This document shows, piece by piece, positions 22,884-35,057 of a DNA stretch of 64,000 nucleotides; the first letter of the stretch is position 1, and each line of letters opens with the position of its first letter. Both the position numbers and the translations under genes were made by a program. Below the pieces are notes generated by a model. The model saw only the letters and a list, made by a program, of their open reading frames with translations. It did no database searches and was not told the origin of the DNA. Origin of the DNA: Agelaius tricolor (taxonomy: Eukaryota; Chordata; Aves; Passeriformes; Icteridae); assembly GCA_023055355.1 (NCBI GenBank), contig JALJCS010000002.1, positions 85,709,001 to 85,773,000 of the forward strand, read 5' to 3'.

Positions 22884-25444
22884 TTGAGTACTTCAAGAAT
22901 GATCCCATTTCAGCCTTCAAGCTGGTTTCCAGTAACCTGCATTGGCCTTTCAGAGATAAATAGAAGATGCTGGAAGGTTGTTTGTTTAAAGGTGTGTCCC
23001 AGGAAGCCACTCTGTGCAGATGGTGAGAATGGTAGCTGCAGATACAGGAAACAGGCAGTAAAAAGCCTCCATGGTTTTAGAAGCAAGAACCCACCATATT
23101 ATTGTCCAGCATCTGCACTTGGCAGGTGATTAGCTATACAACCAGCAGAGAAAGGCAGGTGATGGCCAGATGAGCAAAATAGTACCTAGAAAAGGGGCAA
23201 AGTAAGAATCCAGATCAATGGGAATGAAAAACTTCAGGCAAAATAGTACAACAAAAGCTTTAGAGCATTGGAAAGAAGAATCTAGTCTGTACAGAGGACT
23301 GCCTAGGGAGATTAAAGTAAGAAAATAAAAGTAAAATTTTTGTTTCACTACCTCATGGGAGGGAAATAATAAGAAGTGAATGAAATAGCAGATAGTAGCA
23401 CAATTGTAAAAACTGAAGGGGAAGGATAGACCATGACAAATGATCAAGTGAAAATAGTTTAAGAAGTTAAGACATCCTCAGCTGGATTTTACCAATCCCC
23501 CAACTGAAATATGATCATTGACTGTGTGAAATCCCCATCACTCAACAGGAGAACAACAGGAGAGCTCAAAGCACCCTTCACAGCACTTTTCAATGCCACA
23601 TCTCAATAAGTTTTACAAAGGACTTTAAAGGATACAGTGCAGTTCTGGAAATTTAAAAGATGTCCTCATTAGAGACAAGATCGCTGGAGGATCACTGCCT
23701 GCATACAGCACAGAGAACAGAGACACTGATCTTACTCTAGAAAAAGTGCCTGAGGATGACAGAGGAAACAAATATATCCAGAAAACAAAGTAAACTGGGT
23801 CAGGCACTTAGAGTCCTATAACAATCATAAGGTTACCCACTGAGGAAAGTTGGGCTCTGTGGGAGTACAAAACTCCATTAACACAACTGTGGAAAACAGA
23901 ATAAATGGGAAAACTCAATGCCCAAATTGTGCCAGCAGTGCAGAAAACAATTGGGAAACAGGAGCTGAAAATGAAAGACAATGGAATTCTTATGATGATT
24001 TCTAGTGAAAGAAGAGGCCAGCTACCTAGTCTGATGAAAAGGATGTCAGTACTTGATATAGACAGCTAAACTGGTGCATCAACAACCAATTTGATTTGCA
24101 TCTGAACTGTGGAATCAGTGACAAACATCCCTTTTAGGGAAGGTGCTCTCTAAAACTGAGTTTGGACCAATGACAGTCAAGTGTTGGATGTTATAGTTGA
24201 GCATTCACGATGCACACAATCAGAAGCAACAGAGAAATGCAAATGCAGCAGATGGCATCACACATTTCCCCTCTCTTGACCAGAGGAGATAGAATTTTCT
24301 CTATGGGATTTGTTCTAGTAATTCTACAATGGCTAAAAGGCAACAGAGCCTGGAGGAACACTGAAAAGAGAGTGAGCCCTGTGCTATCTCACTAGATTAC
24401 TGAAATGCAGAATTCCACTTGAGAAAAAAAGAGATTAGAGAGGCTGCAAAGGTATGGAACAATTTTGGACTTTCTAATACTCTTTCAAAGGGAAGGAATG
24501 GTCCAATAGCAGTCATAGCAATCAGTATCTTGGGAGCTGCATTATTTAGTAGGAAACAGGTAAAAAAATAAATTTCCATTACTGATGACTGTGGGCAAAT
24601 TTGTTAACAGCAAAAATTCTAATTTTAACACCAAAACCATTTTTTGGCATACTGAGTTACATGAGCCATTCAGTCAAGAAGCCAGAATTCTCCATAGAAG
24701 CCTTGGTCTAAAACTTAAAATCATCAGCCTGGTTACAAATGTGTTTATATGTAAACTGAGCCTCTCCCTAGAGAGATGCCAAGCAGGTGCTGGAGAGGAG
24801 GCTAATGGTAGTTTATAGCCTGGTAATATCCAAAATGAAAGTGAAGACTGCCATAGGAGGTAACCTTCTATATGAGATGGTGCATGGGTGAAAGATCACT
24901 GTGTTTAAAGCAACCCAGCAGTAATGTCAGCAAAAGGAAGAGCAGGTGTCATAAAAATGAAAAACGGTGCAGTAAAAACCAAGCTTGAGATGAGCTAAAG
25001 CACGTTCTGCTGGCCAGTAAAAAAACCAAACCCTTACTGGGGACATAAATGAAATAGAACACGTTGTCCAAAATTTTCCTGTACTTAAAAAGCCAGCTGA
25101 AATCCCAAGGAGCTCTGGAAAATGCTGGATAAATATGTTCACTACTTGTAAAGAAAATGGCATGAAGATGGAGAATAGCCATCCCATTCCTGTGTGGTGT
25201 AGGTGTAGACCTTCATCCCAAATAAGTAGAAAAGTTGGATGGAATTAATGAAGCAGCAGTTGCCCTGCACACAGATATGCTTGGAGTGCAGTTCATTTGG
25301 TGTCTGGGGTTCATTGAGATGGTTCTAGCTGAAAGGAGGCCTGTGTGTTGCACACAGCTGAAAGTACAGCATTTCCTACCTAGTTCTTCTAACAAAGAGC
25401 CACAAAACTTCTTCATTTTAGAAATGTGTATTCTCTTATGTTAA
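22884..25444 (+). pseudogene. Possible decayed coding remnant, unidentified
   Basis: This tract is purine-rich (A-rich) on the + strand, which should raise the stop-codon density in + frames. Yet several + frames stay open longer than that predicts and read as protein-like. Examples are 22884-23129, 23887-24054 (after a stop; Lys/Met-rich), 24458-24574 (ending in a hydrophobic segment, a basic tail and a stop), about 25031-25230 and 25235-25444. The hydrophobic-then-basic terminus and the strand asymmetry would suit an old retroviral internal region, but I found no flanking LTR, no polymerase motif and no named family. Frames switch often. A chance explanation is quite possible; this entry flags the tract and does not claim a gene. 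Confidence 0.18.
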
Positions 25445-27134
25445 TGAACATGCTACATGAAACAAAGATCATTTCTCTTGCCAGTGACTTCAAAGGGCTT
25501 AGATCAAGTGTTGAGTGAAAATACACTTATGGCAAAAATGATTGAAATTCAATGCCAAGGCTGCTCCAAAAGCTATTTTCTGTGCTCCTCCTCCTAAATT
25601 TTACCATTTTGGTTGCACTTTATCAAAGCCCTTGGGGTGTCTATAGTGTAGTCTATATCATGCTTGTTCTGACATTACATTAAAATGAACAGTGTTGTAT
25701 GAAACTATCAGCACTGCATGCAAGTGCTGCAGCCTTGCTTACACAAAATATTTGTGATGTCTGAAACTGCTGTATTGTACTGTTTGACTTGGCTTTCCTT
25801 GATAGAAATGTTAGGAAAGCCAGTATTTTAATACTGTGTATTGTTATGAGATTTTTTTAAAAAATGAATTATTATGCTGAAGGTTTTTTTCCAAAGAGAT
25901 AACATCCCACAGTGCTGACAGGCTTTTTTCTCTAATGATATATGAATTGGAGCTAACAGGGGAGACAATAACTGCAGGCCTTTTGATTAATCTATTTTCT
26001 TTGGTCCTCTCTTTAAAATGATAGATTGGTCCATGAGGACAGTTTGCCATAGATATTTGCAATAGAAGTGTGAGCTCCAAACAAAATAAGGAACCAAGGT
26101 TTGTTTAATATATTGTAGACATCTGGTCCATTTTCACTAGGAAATTAGCATAGAGTTATCATCTAATTATTGGCATATGCAAAAAGCTGAAAAAAGAGTC
26201 CAGTGTATCTGATGACACAGGGGTAGAAAAAAAAAAATTCCTGTTGCATAATTTAAAAGAAGAATGTATTTTAACTCTACAATTTAACTTCAGTGATTCA
26301 AATCTACCTGGATGCAAAAAAAGGAAAATAAACAAGGGAGAAAAACACTTCTTTCAAGTCATGACATGCTAATGGTAAGTCTTTCATAACATCAGAGTTG
26401 CTTTACTTTTGTCTGTTTAGAGTCAGTGAATTGCCTCACTTTAAAAAGTAAAGACAAGTGATAGAACAAATTGTACTGGATAGACAACAGCTATACAATC
26501 TGTATCTGTGATGGTGATAAAGTTAAACCAGACTCTACTCAGAACCAAGTGTTATCATTTCCACGTCTAACTCAGACCTGACAAATGGCATTCTGCAAAA
26601 TTCACAATTTATAAAGCCTCTTTGCTAAATACTGTTATTTCAAATATTGTGAAATGCCTTTAAGAAATGACTGTAGAAGCCAGGGCAATATTGATGAGTG
26701 CCACTCATAGAATGGACTTGACAATTTGTTGGAATGCTGTGCATCTCCACCCTTCTCCAACAGCACAGCCTCCAGCATATAACACTATGTAAGGTGTATT
26801 TAACTCCTTCTGTGCACTGTGGTCTTAGCAAACATGCAAACTGACCAAGTGGGGCCAGAGAGGAAAAGCGGCGCTGATCTGGGGCAATGAGCAACAAATA
26901 TGCAGCCTGATAACTGAGGTGTGCTACACAAACAAATCACATAGAGGGACTGCACACTGAACAGAGGATTCTTGTTTGCTTATTGTAAAATGGATGAAGA
27001 CAGCCCTTCTGTGATGGCAGGAGGGGATTACCACTCAACCAGTAGCTTTAACTTAGCGAGCCAGAGATGCTGAGGTGGTGTTAATGGAGGGCCAAACATT
27101 TTAAGACTTTGAAGATAAGTTAGCTAAGGACTTA

Positions 27135-27172
27135 CAGAATTAAAGCACCAAGGCAGAATTAAAGCACCAAGG
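27135..27172. repeat. Perfect 19-bp tandem duplication
   Basis: cagaattaaagcaccaagg occurs twice, head to tail, with no mismatch (27135-27153 and 27154-27172). It is recent slippage or a length polymorphism. Confidence 0.9.
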
Positions 27173-28269
27173 CAGATCTCTCTTATGCTAAACATCTGGG
27201 TATTTATGTTGGAAGGCTTCCTGTAAAAGGAGAAATAGACACCTCCTGAGGAAAGTTCTGTTGATCAGTGTCTCTCATTGTTGGCTACCCAGGAAACATC
27301 TGAACTAAGCACTTTAACTTACAAAAGCTGAATCTGGACCAGTGAGTTTGACTCTCCCTTTTTTGTGACCCATTTGACACTCACAGAGTTGCAAGATTAT
27401 AAGGAAATTGCTACTTTCTCTTTCTTTTTGCATGGTGTAAATATGGTGTGTGGTATTTACCAGTAGACTCAAACCCACTCTGTCCTTTGCTGTAGCAAAT
27501 CTCTTCAAATGGAAGAAAAAAAAGTCACATCACATTACTTCTCCTCAAACCATTCACAAATTATTTTGATCAACCTCAACATGCATTTTAAGCAAATATA
27601 ATAATTGGTTATAAAAGATACCACATGCCAGTGCCATTGTAGCATCTATTTTGATAGGAAAATATATATTTACACTGAATCTTTAGACTGAGGAACCCCT
27701 TTCATGGCCCACTTTGGGCCATGACACCTAGGAGCTGATAAAAGTAAATTTCCCTTTACTGCTTTGGAGCTACAGACCTGGGTAGAAAAAGGGATATAAC
27801 CATAGCAGACAACTGCATCTAAGGCAGATTTTGCTCACAATAGAACAGTTTATTTCTGGCTTGTTTCCTTTTATTTCTTAAGCCCTTATCTTTCTACACA
27901 GTTTTGTTTTGGTTTGGATTGGTTTTTTTTCTGGTTTACTTACAAGTGTGTTAGACCATTCAGATGACAGCAAACCACACACACCACCACGAAATGGGGT
28001 CTTAAGTACTGACATCCATAGCACTTCTCTAAGGCTTTCTGTGTCTATTCTGAGTCATCTTGTCTTTCTTCAGAGGGTGGGGAGGCAGTCTCTGTAGTAC
28101 TGCAGAGAAGTAGTAGTGCTGTAGAAAAATTCCAAGGGAAAATTCATCCCACATTTTTTTGGTGCCACTTCTGAGAGCTTTGCTGAAAAATATCCTTAAA
28201 GAGCAGGCAACAAATGAGTCTGAGTTGCTAGCTCTTTCTTTTTGAATGAAATCTGTCTTCCTGCAACAG

Positions 28270-28353
28270 AGATAGAAAATGAAAAAAAATCCAGGTTGTT
28301 AGAAGAAATGGAGAAAAAGAAAAGACGTGGCAGCAGTATAATTCTGCCTGAAG
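28270..28353 (+). CDS. Candidate 84-nt internal exon, gene unrecognised
   Basis: A pyrimidine-rich tract (gctctttctttttg, then tctgtcttcctgcaacag) ends in an AG at 28268-28269. The donor ctgaag/gtaaga follows after 84 nt. One frame is open throughout: two bases complete a codon, 27 codons follow, and one base is left over. Both flanking introns would be phase 1 and the exon length is a multiple of three, so it could be skipped without a frameshift, as in cassette exons. The peptide is rich in Lys and Glu and includes LLEEMEKKKRRGSSIILPE: a probable charged helix, then a basic patch with Ser-Ser that resembles a basophilic kinase site. I do not recognise the protein. An 84-nt open frame between chance splice motifs is not rare, so confidence is limited. 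Confidence 0.33.
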
Positions 28354-30542
28354 GTAAGATACGTGTTGCAATGTGCACTGAATTTTTCACTGAATTAATT
28401 TGCATGAATATGGCACAGGGAAATGTGCATGTGCTGTGCCTTTAAATGTAGATGCTTCTCAGAATATTATTTGCATGTACACAAATAATGTATTCCTATT
28501 GTACCATGTATTGGAAAACAAAAATAAATGCAGTTGCTACAAGGGAGAAGGGTCTTTTTAATCTTTAATTAAAAATTGAATAGAAGTGTTCTTTGATGAT
28601 GTCAATCTCAACTTCATTAATGACCAGATCATACCCTAATCCAGTATCTTTGGCAGACTAGGATATAGTGACTAATTAAACAAAACCAGTCAGTATTGAT
28701 ATATGAGAACAATCACGCAACTCTAATTAAAGTTGTAACAAATTGGTTTTTAGTCATTTCATGTATTCAGCAGCAACCCAAATTGCACTTATTTTGCAAA
28801 AATCCAGTTTCAGTCTGTCTTAAGCCAAAAACTGAGCTCTTTTACACCTACATATGCACTGACACACTCTATGAAATCTGTTTTGACAGCTTCCTATAAT
28901 ATTTAGCCAACGATGGCAGGCAAGCTAAAGAATCAATAACTAAATCTTTGGTGCATGTTGCAATCAAGAGCAATTATTTACATGTCATGTTGAGTCATTT
29001 GGATGGTGAATTATTGTTCAGACCCATCATTTAACCAGACAACTGTATATATGAGCTTTCAATTGGCTCTCTGGTCCCTTGGGACTTCACTTGAATTATT
29101 CTGATGTGAATATTCATGAGGTTTGACAATGGTGTTTACCACTTCATTATGTCAAAGATTTAAGAGTTGCTCTACAGTTCCTGGAAGGGAGTAGCCATGA
29201 CATTTGGGTAACAAATAGCTATGGTCATACCACCTGCATAGCTCATATGTGGAGAAGCTGCAGCTGCTCCAAGACAGCTCCATGCATCTGTGCACAGTGG
29301 GGTGATGGGATTTATATGGAAAAAGCAACGCCTTGTACTGGATCCAAAAGCCAGTGGTTGTTTCGGGAATCCCAGACTACCAAGTCTGCCTGTTGGGCAC
29401 CCACCTAGGATGAATCACACCATGTATGATTTCAGAGCTCACCAGGCTGTGCCTTGCAGGCTGTGCTGGTGGAATGCAGACCCCTGAGGGTGACTCTGAT
29501 GCCCCAGATGCTCAGTGCTATCAGCTCTCACTCAGCTGCACTTCTCACTTGATGGCACTTTTCAACATAAAGTGCCCCAAACTGAGCAAATAAAAGCTGA
29601 GCTATGTAAAATCTCCAGGTACCTTTGAAATAGCCGGATGTCTAGCTTTACTGAACATAACATGGTCAAAGTAATTCTTATCCCATTTAGCTAACCCACA
29701 GCTATATTCTCCTTAATGATGGAGTGCAGAAAACTTTGATCATGGAATTCAACAAGTCCCAGTATTATTATTTTGCTCTTTTTCACAAATGCAGCTGTTG
29801 TTTTACAGGTCTCCCATGAGGCACAGAGACAGTATGTTCCAGGAATGGAAGAACTGAGTGCTCAGCACCTCTTCTGTGATTTAAACTGGATTAAAGTCTG
29901 AACTCCTGCACTGATAAATATTGAATTTTTATATAGTGGCTATATGCTGTGGAAGTTGCATGATAGTACAAAAGTGGAATGTGCCTGCTATTGGTTTTAA
30001 GTTTGATTTTTGCATTGGCCAAGTTAAGAGGTTCAAGAGCATCTTTGAAGTTTAGAAATTCATGTCTCAAATGGTGTTTTGCCTTTGCCAGTGGAATATA
30101 GGTGTATTACCTCTGAAAAAATGTGTCTCTATTAGCTTCCAAATGGGCAGAGGTTTACAGAAAAGCTTTTATAGCATTGATGATATTGGCTGACACAAGC
30201 ACTGTGCTGGTGTCGTGCTGGCTTGAAAATTTGAGGTGTCTCATTCTGAGTTTCCAAGACATGAGGATCTCAGTCTCACCAGCAGATTTGAAAAGTCTTG
30301 GATAGATCTCTTTCTAATTGTGGCACCAATACCTTGCTAGTACATTAAATTCTTTAAAATAGGAAAAGACAATATTACTGGAGGAGCTGACAAGCTGGAT
30401 CAACAGGCATAAAAGTCTGCAGGTGGGAGTTAACATTGCTGCTACAGCTGTCTTCAATGCCACATCAACCAGGTCATATCAGTGCAAAACTTTCTTAGCA
30501 GCTCTCCATTCCTTTTCTTAATTAAGTCTAAATGAAGATTTT

Positions 30543-30592
30543 AAAAACCCCAACAAAACAAAACAAAACGAAACAAAAAAAACCCCAAAAAG
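30543..30592. repeat. (AAAAC)n-like simple repeat
   Basis: A run of degenerate aaaac/aaacc units flanked by cccc blocks. It is a low-complexity tract with no associated retroelement body on either side. Confidence 0.8.
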
Positions 30593-33500
30593 TTGGCTCA
30601 CAAGTTGGCAGATAAAGGTGTCTCTAAACAGCAGTGTTTCAAGGAGCAATGATTATTTCACCCTCCTTAAATCAGGAAAAGGACACCAAGGGCCCTTCCT
30701 TAAAGTCAGTAAGATACAGGATTCAGTTGTCCACAAACTAGAAGGTCAGGAAACTCAAGTGCAGAGCCTGTGGAGCCTCCCCAATTGAAAACTTATTAAT
30801 AATAAAAAAGATTATTCATTGCTATCAAATATAATTACAGGCATCAAACACCCTGGAGCTGAAAGACCATTTATTTAACATACAGAATAAGCAGATGTAG
30901 TTGTGTGATGTGCTTCACTGCAGCATCTTAACACAAGGCTTCAGGTGGCAAAATAAACCACATTACTGGAGCTATAATAGTGATTACATACAGGGATTTT
31001 ATGTGGCACAGTATGCTCAAAAAAAATTAAATTGCCACCTTACTTTTGTGTAATTTTAATGCATTTCAATGAGTATTTTATCTATCCATCCAGACATTTT
31101 GTGTCTGTAACTTCAGGTCCAGGGACTGAACTATTCTGCAAGCCATTTTTAATGATTCCTTGACTGAGTAAATCACACAAGCACCTGGACTGTGATTTGT
31201 GTTTCTTAATCTGGAAGTTAAGCTCCAGCTACAACCCAGTGCCTGGATCCAAGCACAGTGATCAATGGATTTAACTGAGAGATTATTACTGACAGGTTTG
31301 AGGCAGATCTTTCATATTGGAGGAATAGCTAAACTACAGTACCAACAAAGATGGAAAACACAGGATCACAGGGCGTGTCTATTTCTTTCAAATATTTTAT
31401 CTGACTGCTTCAATCTTAGGTCTTGGCATCGTCACCACCTACACTAAACACACATTACTTCATTTTTTAAGTAAACTAATGCCTTCCCTCCAGAAGAAAT
31501 CTTGTGTGTAGTGAAAAGTTCAATCCCAGCACTACTCTTCAGGTGTGAGGAAGATGAGAATTGGTAAAATGTGACCCCTTTCAATTTAGGAATACCTCCA
31601 ATCCCCATTTACAAGGGCCAAGCCTATAAGTATATAGGTATATCTACTTCTTGCCCCACTTATGCCACCTTTTGGCCCATTCTTACCTTGAGAATGTGCT
31701 TAGACTGTGCCCTGGCCCTGGGAGCAGGCAGGGGAAGGACAGACTCAGATGAAAGTGCCTGGGATCCCCTTGGTGAGGCATAAGTTACCCAGGCCTCGTT
31801 AAACTGCCAGGGCTCTTTCCTGTGCTTCCGTTCTCATTGTCGCTGCTCTCCAAGATATAGATACACAAAAAGCTTGACAAGCAGCACAGAAAGGCAGAAA
31901 ACACACATGACAGCTTAATGGCTTTGAGAAAAAAAACATGCCAATGTTTATATTTGCAGAAGCAAGGCAGCATGTCTTTAAATGACATAATGGGCTTCAT
32001 TTGTTAGGGCATCTGATTAAAGGTCTCACATAATTTGTAAAGTAACAAAAGCTTCATCAGGCACTGAAAAAAATTATTACTATTAGTATTATTATGCAGC
32101 ACTTATACTGCAGTCAGTCCTAAGATTTCCAGACAAGAAATAAGAAGTGACAGCTACACAAGAAGTAAAAAGAATAAAAATAAAACAACTTTAATAGCAA
32201 ATGTCTGAATGTCTTAGTTGCAAATAGCTTGAAATCAAGGTAATTCCCTACATTTCTTCTGCCAGTTGCTACCCGTATGCACATATCTGACTATATATAT
32301 ATTCAAATATATATGTCAAAGTTCCACCATTAGTGAGAGTGAGAGTAGAATCTTTTTTCAGGAATAGATATATGTCATAATTATCTTGTTTGCCTGAAAT
32401 TTGCTATAATGCCTGTATTGCTATAATCATTGACTACTTCCAAGACTAAAACTTCTATCTAAATTAAAGGGTAAATGTGGGACACACAGAAGTACACAAT
32501 ATCTAACTATTAATTTTGTATGAACTTTATGAAGTGTTGCAGAAAAGTATTATCAGTTCCTTTAAAAGTTTTAGGCATTAAAAACCATAAAAGCGAACAT
32601 AAAATCTGACCTTTTTTGGAAAAGACCTCATGTAAAAATAGTAGCATCAATATTTTTTTTCATTTTGACTAATACAGTCAATTTTTCTCAACATCTCTTT
32701 GTATCAGCTGGCAGATGTCCTTGTGCTGTGGGTTTTTTTCCTATCATTTTTTTCCTGCTTCTTATGAGTTTTTAGGAACTGCAGCATGCAGGGATGAAGC
32801 AATGATTATGACAACTCCACCAATATAAGCAAAGAATAGCACAGGACATCGAAAAAGAAAGGATATTTTAGGGGTCTAGAAAGGCTGAAACCACTAAGAA
32901 TTCAGGCTAAAGGCATTCTATACATGTTGTAAATGAGCAGCTAAAAGTTTGGCCTTCACCAGCAGAACTGATAGGAGCCCAAAGCAAGGTGGACAAAATG
33001 GCAAATAAATAATCAGAATTTTTAGGCTGCGATACTTTCCAAGAATTTTAAATCCAGTGAACAGATTAGGACATTCAATTTCCTCAGGATTTTAGATGTA
33101 TTTGTCCTGAGTTTAAGGTGAGTAACTGTGTGAATAAACATATATATCTTTCAAGGGCAATAAAATTTAAAAATTCTTTGCTGAAAACAACAATGCTACT
33201 GACTGCAGCAGGCTCACTCTCATTTACATGGGTGGAGGATTTGGGCCAAACTTAGGGCAACTTTTGAATTAAGAGATATTAAGCCAACAATCAAAATGTC
33301 CAGAAAAAACAGAGCAAGAGAAGTGGTGTGAGAAACAGAACAGAAGTGAACACGAAGTTCCTGCAGGAGACCAAGGAGAGAATCCAGAGCCAGAAAGAGG
33401 GGACTGGCTGAGGTAATTACCACATGGTCAGAAAACCAGGAACAGGACCCAGCTGTGTAGCCCCCACCTGCTGTGATGGACTGCATTCCTGACCCTGCTT

Positions 33501-34976
33501 TCCTTCTTCACCTCCACTTTCAATCCTTCTACCTTCAAGAAAAGACAGATGAAATCCAAGTCAAATTCATCTCAAATACACACAGAGATTCCTCAACACT
33601 GAGATTCCTCAGGCAGAATCATTCAATACAGAGGTGAGCTTCCTACCTCAAAGTTGTGCCATTAGACCAGTGAAGGAAACAACACAGATGAGAGAGTCCA
33701 AATTGCATCTGTTCCACTAAGTGTGAAAGGCAGGAGAAAATTAAAAGTGAGTAAGGTGAGTGTTTGCCTAAAGATGTGTGTAGGAGTTAAACAGACTGAG
33801 TAAAATTAGAGATGAACTCCTAACCTCTGGTACAGACAACATGAAGATCTCCAAAAAAGAAATTAGAACAGTGAAGGAAAATCTGAGGTAAGCTGGGGCT
33901 GTGACAGAGTGGGAAGAATAGAAGGAACTGCTGTAGGAAGTCACTGTGCAGGGGCTGCGCCCTGTGCAAAAGGAGCCTGTGGGAGTTGATGGATTGCAAC
34001 TGCATAGACATTGAGAAAGAGGAAATCTGGAGTCTAGCATCAGAAAAAATATTGAACTGAATCTCCATGCCTGTGATAGGTACATATTTGGAAGAACCCC
34101 CAAGAGGGGGTCATATCCAGGATCATCTGTATTGGTTTGTACAGAAAGGACAGGGTCTTGGCTTCCAAGGCATCAACACTAAAAAAGTAATATAATACAG
34201 TAATTACAAAACAACAATTGAAAGCCCAAGAGAGTTATCTCTTTTACATAATATGTCTGTTTTCTGGTGAATTCTTTAGAAAGATATGCTCAATTAGCAG
34301 TAAGAAATAAATATTCAAGGAGACAAGAAAATGTGTTCTTAGTGAATTAGTCTGATTAATTACATTTGCAATCTGTTTCTTTTAGTGCATGCTTTCAAAA
34401 AATTGCATTTTTGATGAAGAATTGTGCTCTACTCCTGAGTTTGGAAAAGGGGGTGTAATAGAAACAGCCCATAAGCTGCAGGTTTATGCAAATATACTGG
34501 TTGCACATATACACACATATTGTTCATTGTGAATTCACTGAGGCTGTTGGTTTTACTCTGTGTATAAGAGTCCCTGAAATCATCTTGTAGCTGCTGAGAC
34601 TCAGAATAAAATGGTTTTTGTCCCTGGAGACAAGTTTTTCAGAAACATAACAACAAAATATACAATATGTATGTTGTATGTGAGAAATAAGGCAGTACAG
34701 GTTGTTTGGGATATGTATATAGGGCACAGTCCATCTACCAAAAATTTGAGAAAAACTCTTATAAACTTTGTTGAATTAGAGTTTTTAATAAAGCAATTTT
34801 AATTGGCCTCACTTGATAGTGAAACTTTTCTATCAATGGAAGGAAGTATTGCCCGTGTTGAGAACAGCCCAGGGCCCTCACTCAGACATTCCTGTGCTGC
34901 TCCAGCTGGGAGCAGAGCCATGTGCAGGCACAGGGCTCAGGGTTTGTGGGCTCAGAGTAAAGGTAAAGCTGTTCTG

Positions 34977-35057
34977 CTTGGCATTTACTCTTGAGGATTC
35001 CTGCCAGTTTTTGCCAGCTTGGCATTTACTCTTGAGGGAAATCTGCCAGTTTTATGC
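34977..35057. repeat. 41-bp imperfect tandem duplication
   Basis: The unit starting cttggcatttactcttgagg (34977) recurs 41 bases later (35018). Both copies end near tgccagtttt. Small changes separate the copies (gattcc versus gaaatc). Two units only. Confidence 0.85.

Larger units (their letters stand above)
20776..28269. other. Mostly unique sequence, with a purine-rich tract at 22.9-25.4 kb
   Basis: No gene is identified. The segment contains an 11-bp-arm hairpin (21999-22023), an isolated strong splice-acceptor-like site (pyrimidine tract then cag at 22693-22695) and a 19-bp tandem duplication (27135-27172). The purine-rich tract is described in its own entry. The antisense frame at 21562-21906 (114 codons) and the frames at 23130-23447 (-), 26640-26897 (-) and 22315-22551 (+) have no recognisable domains. 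Confidence 0.6.
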
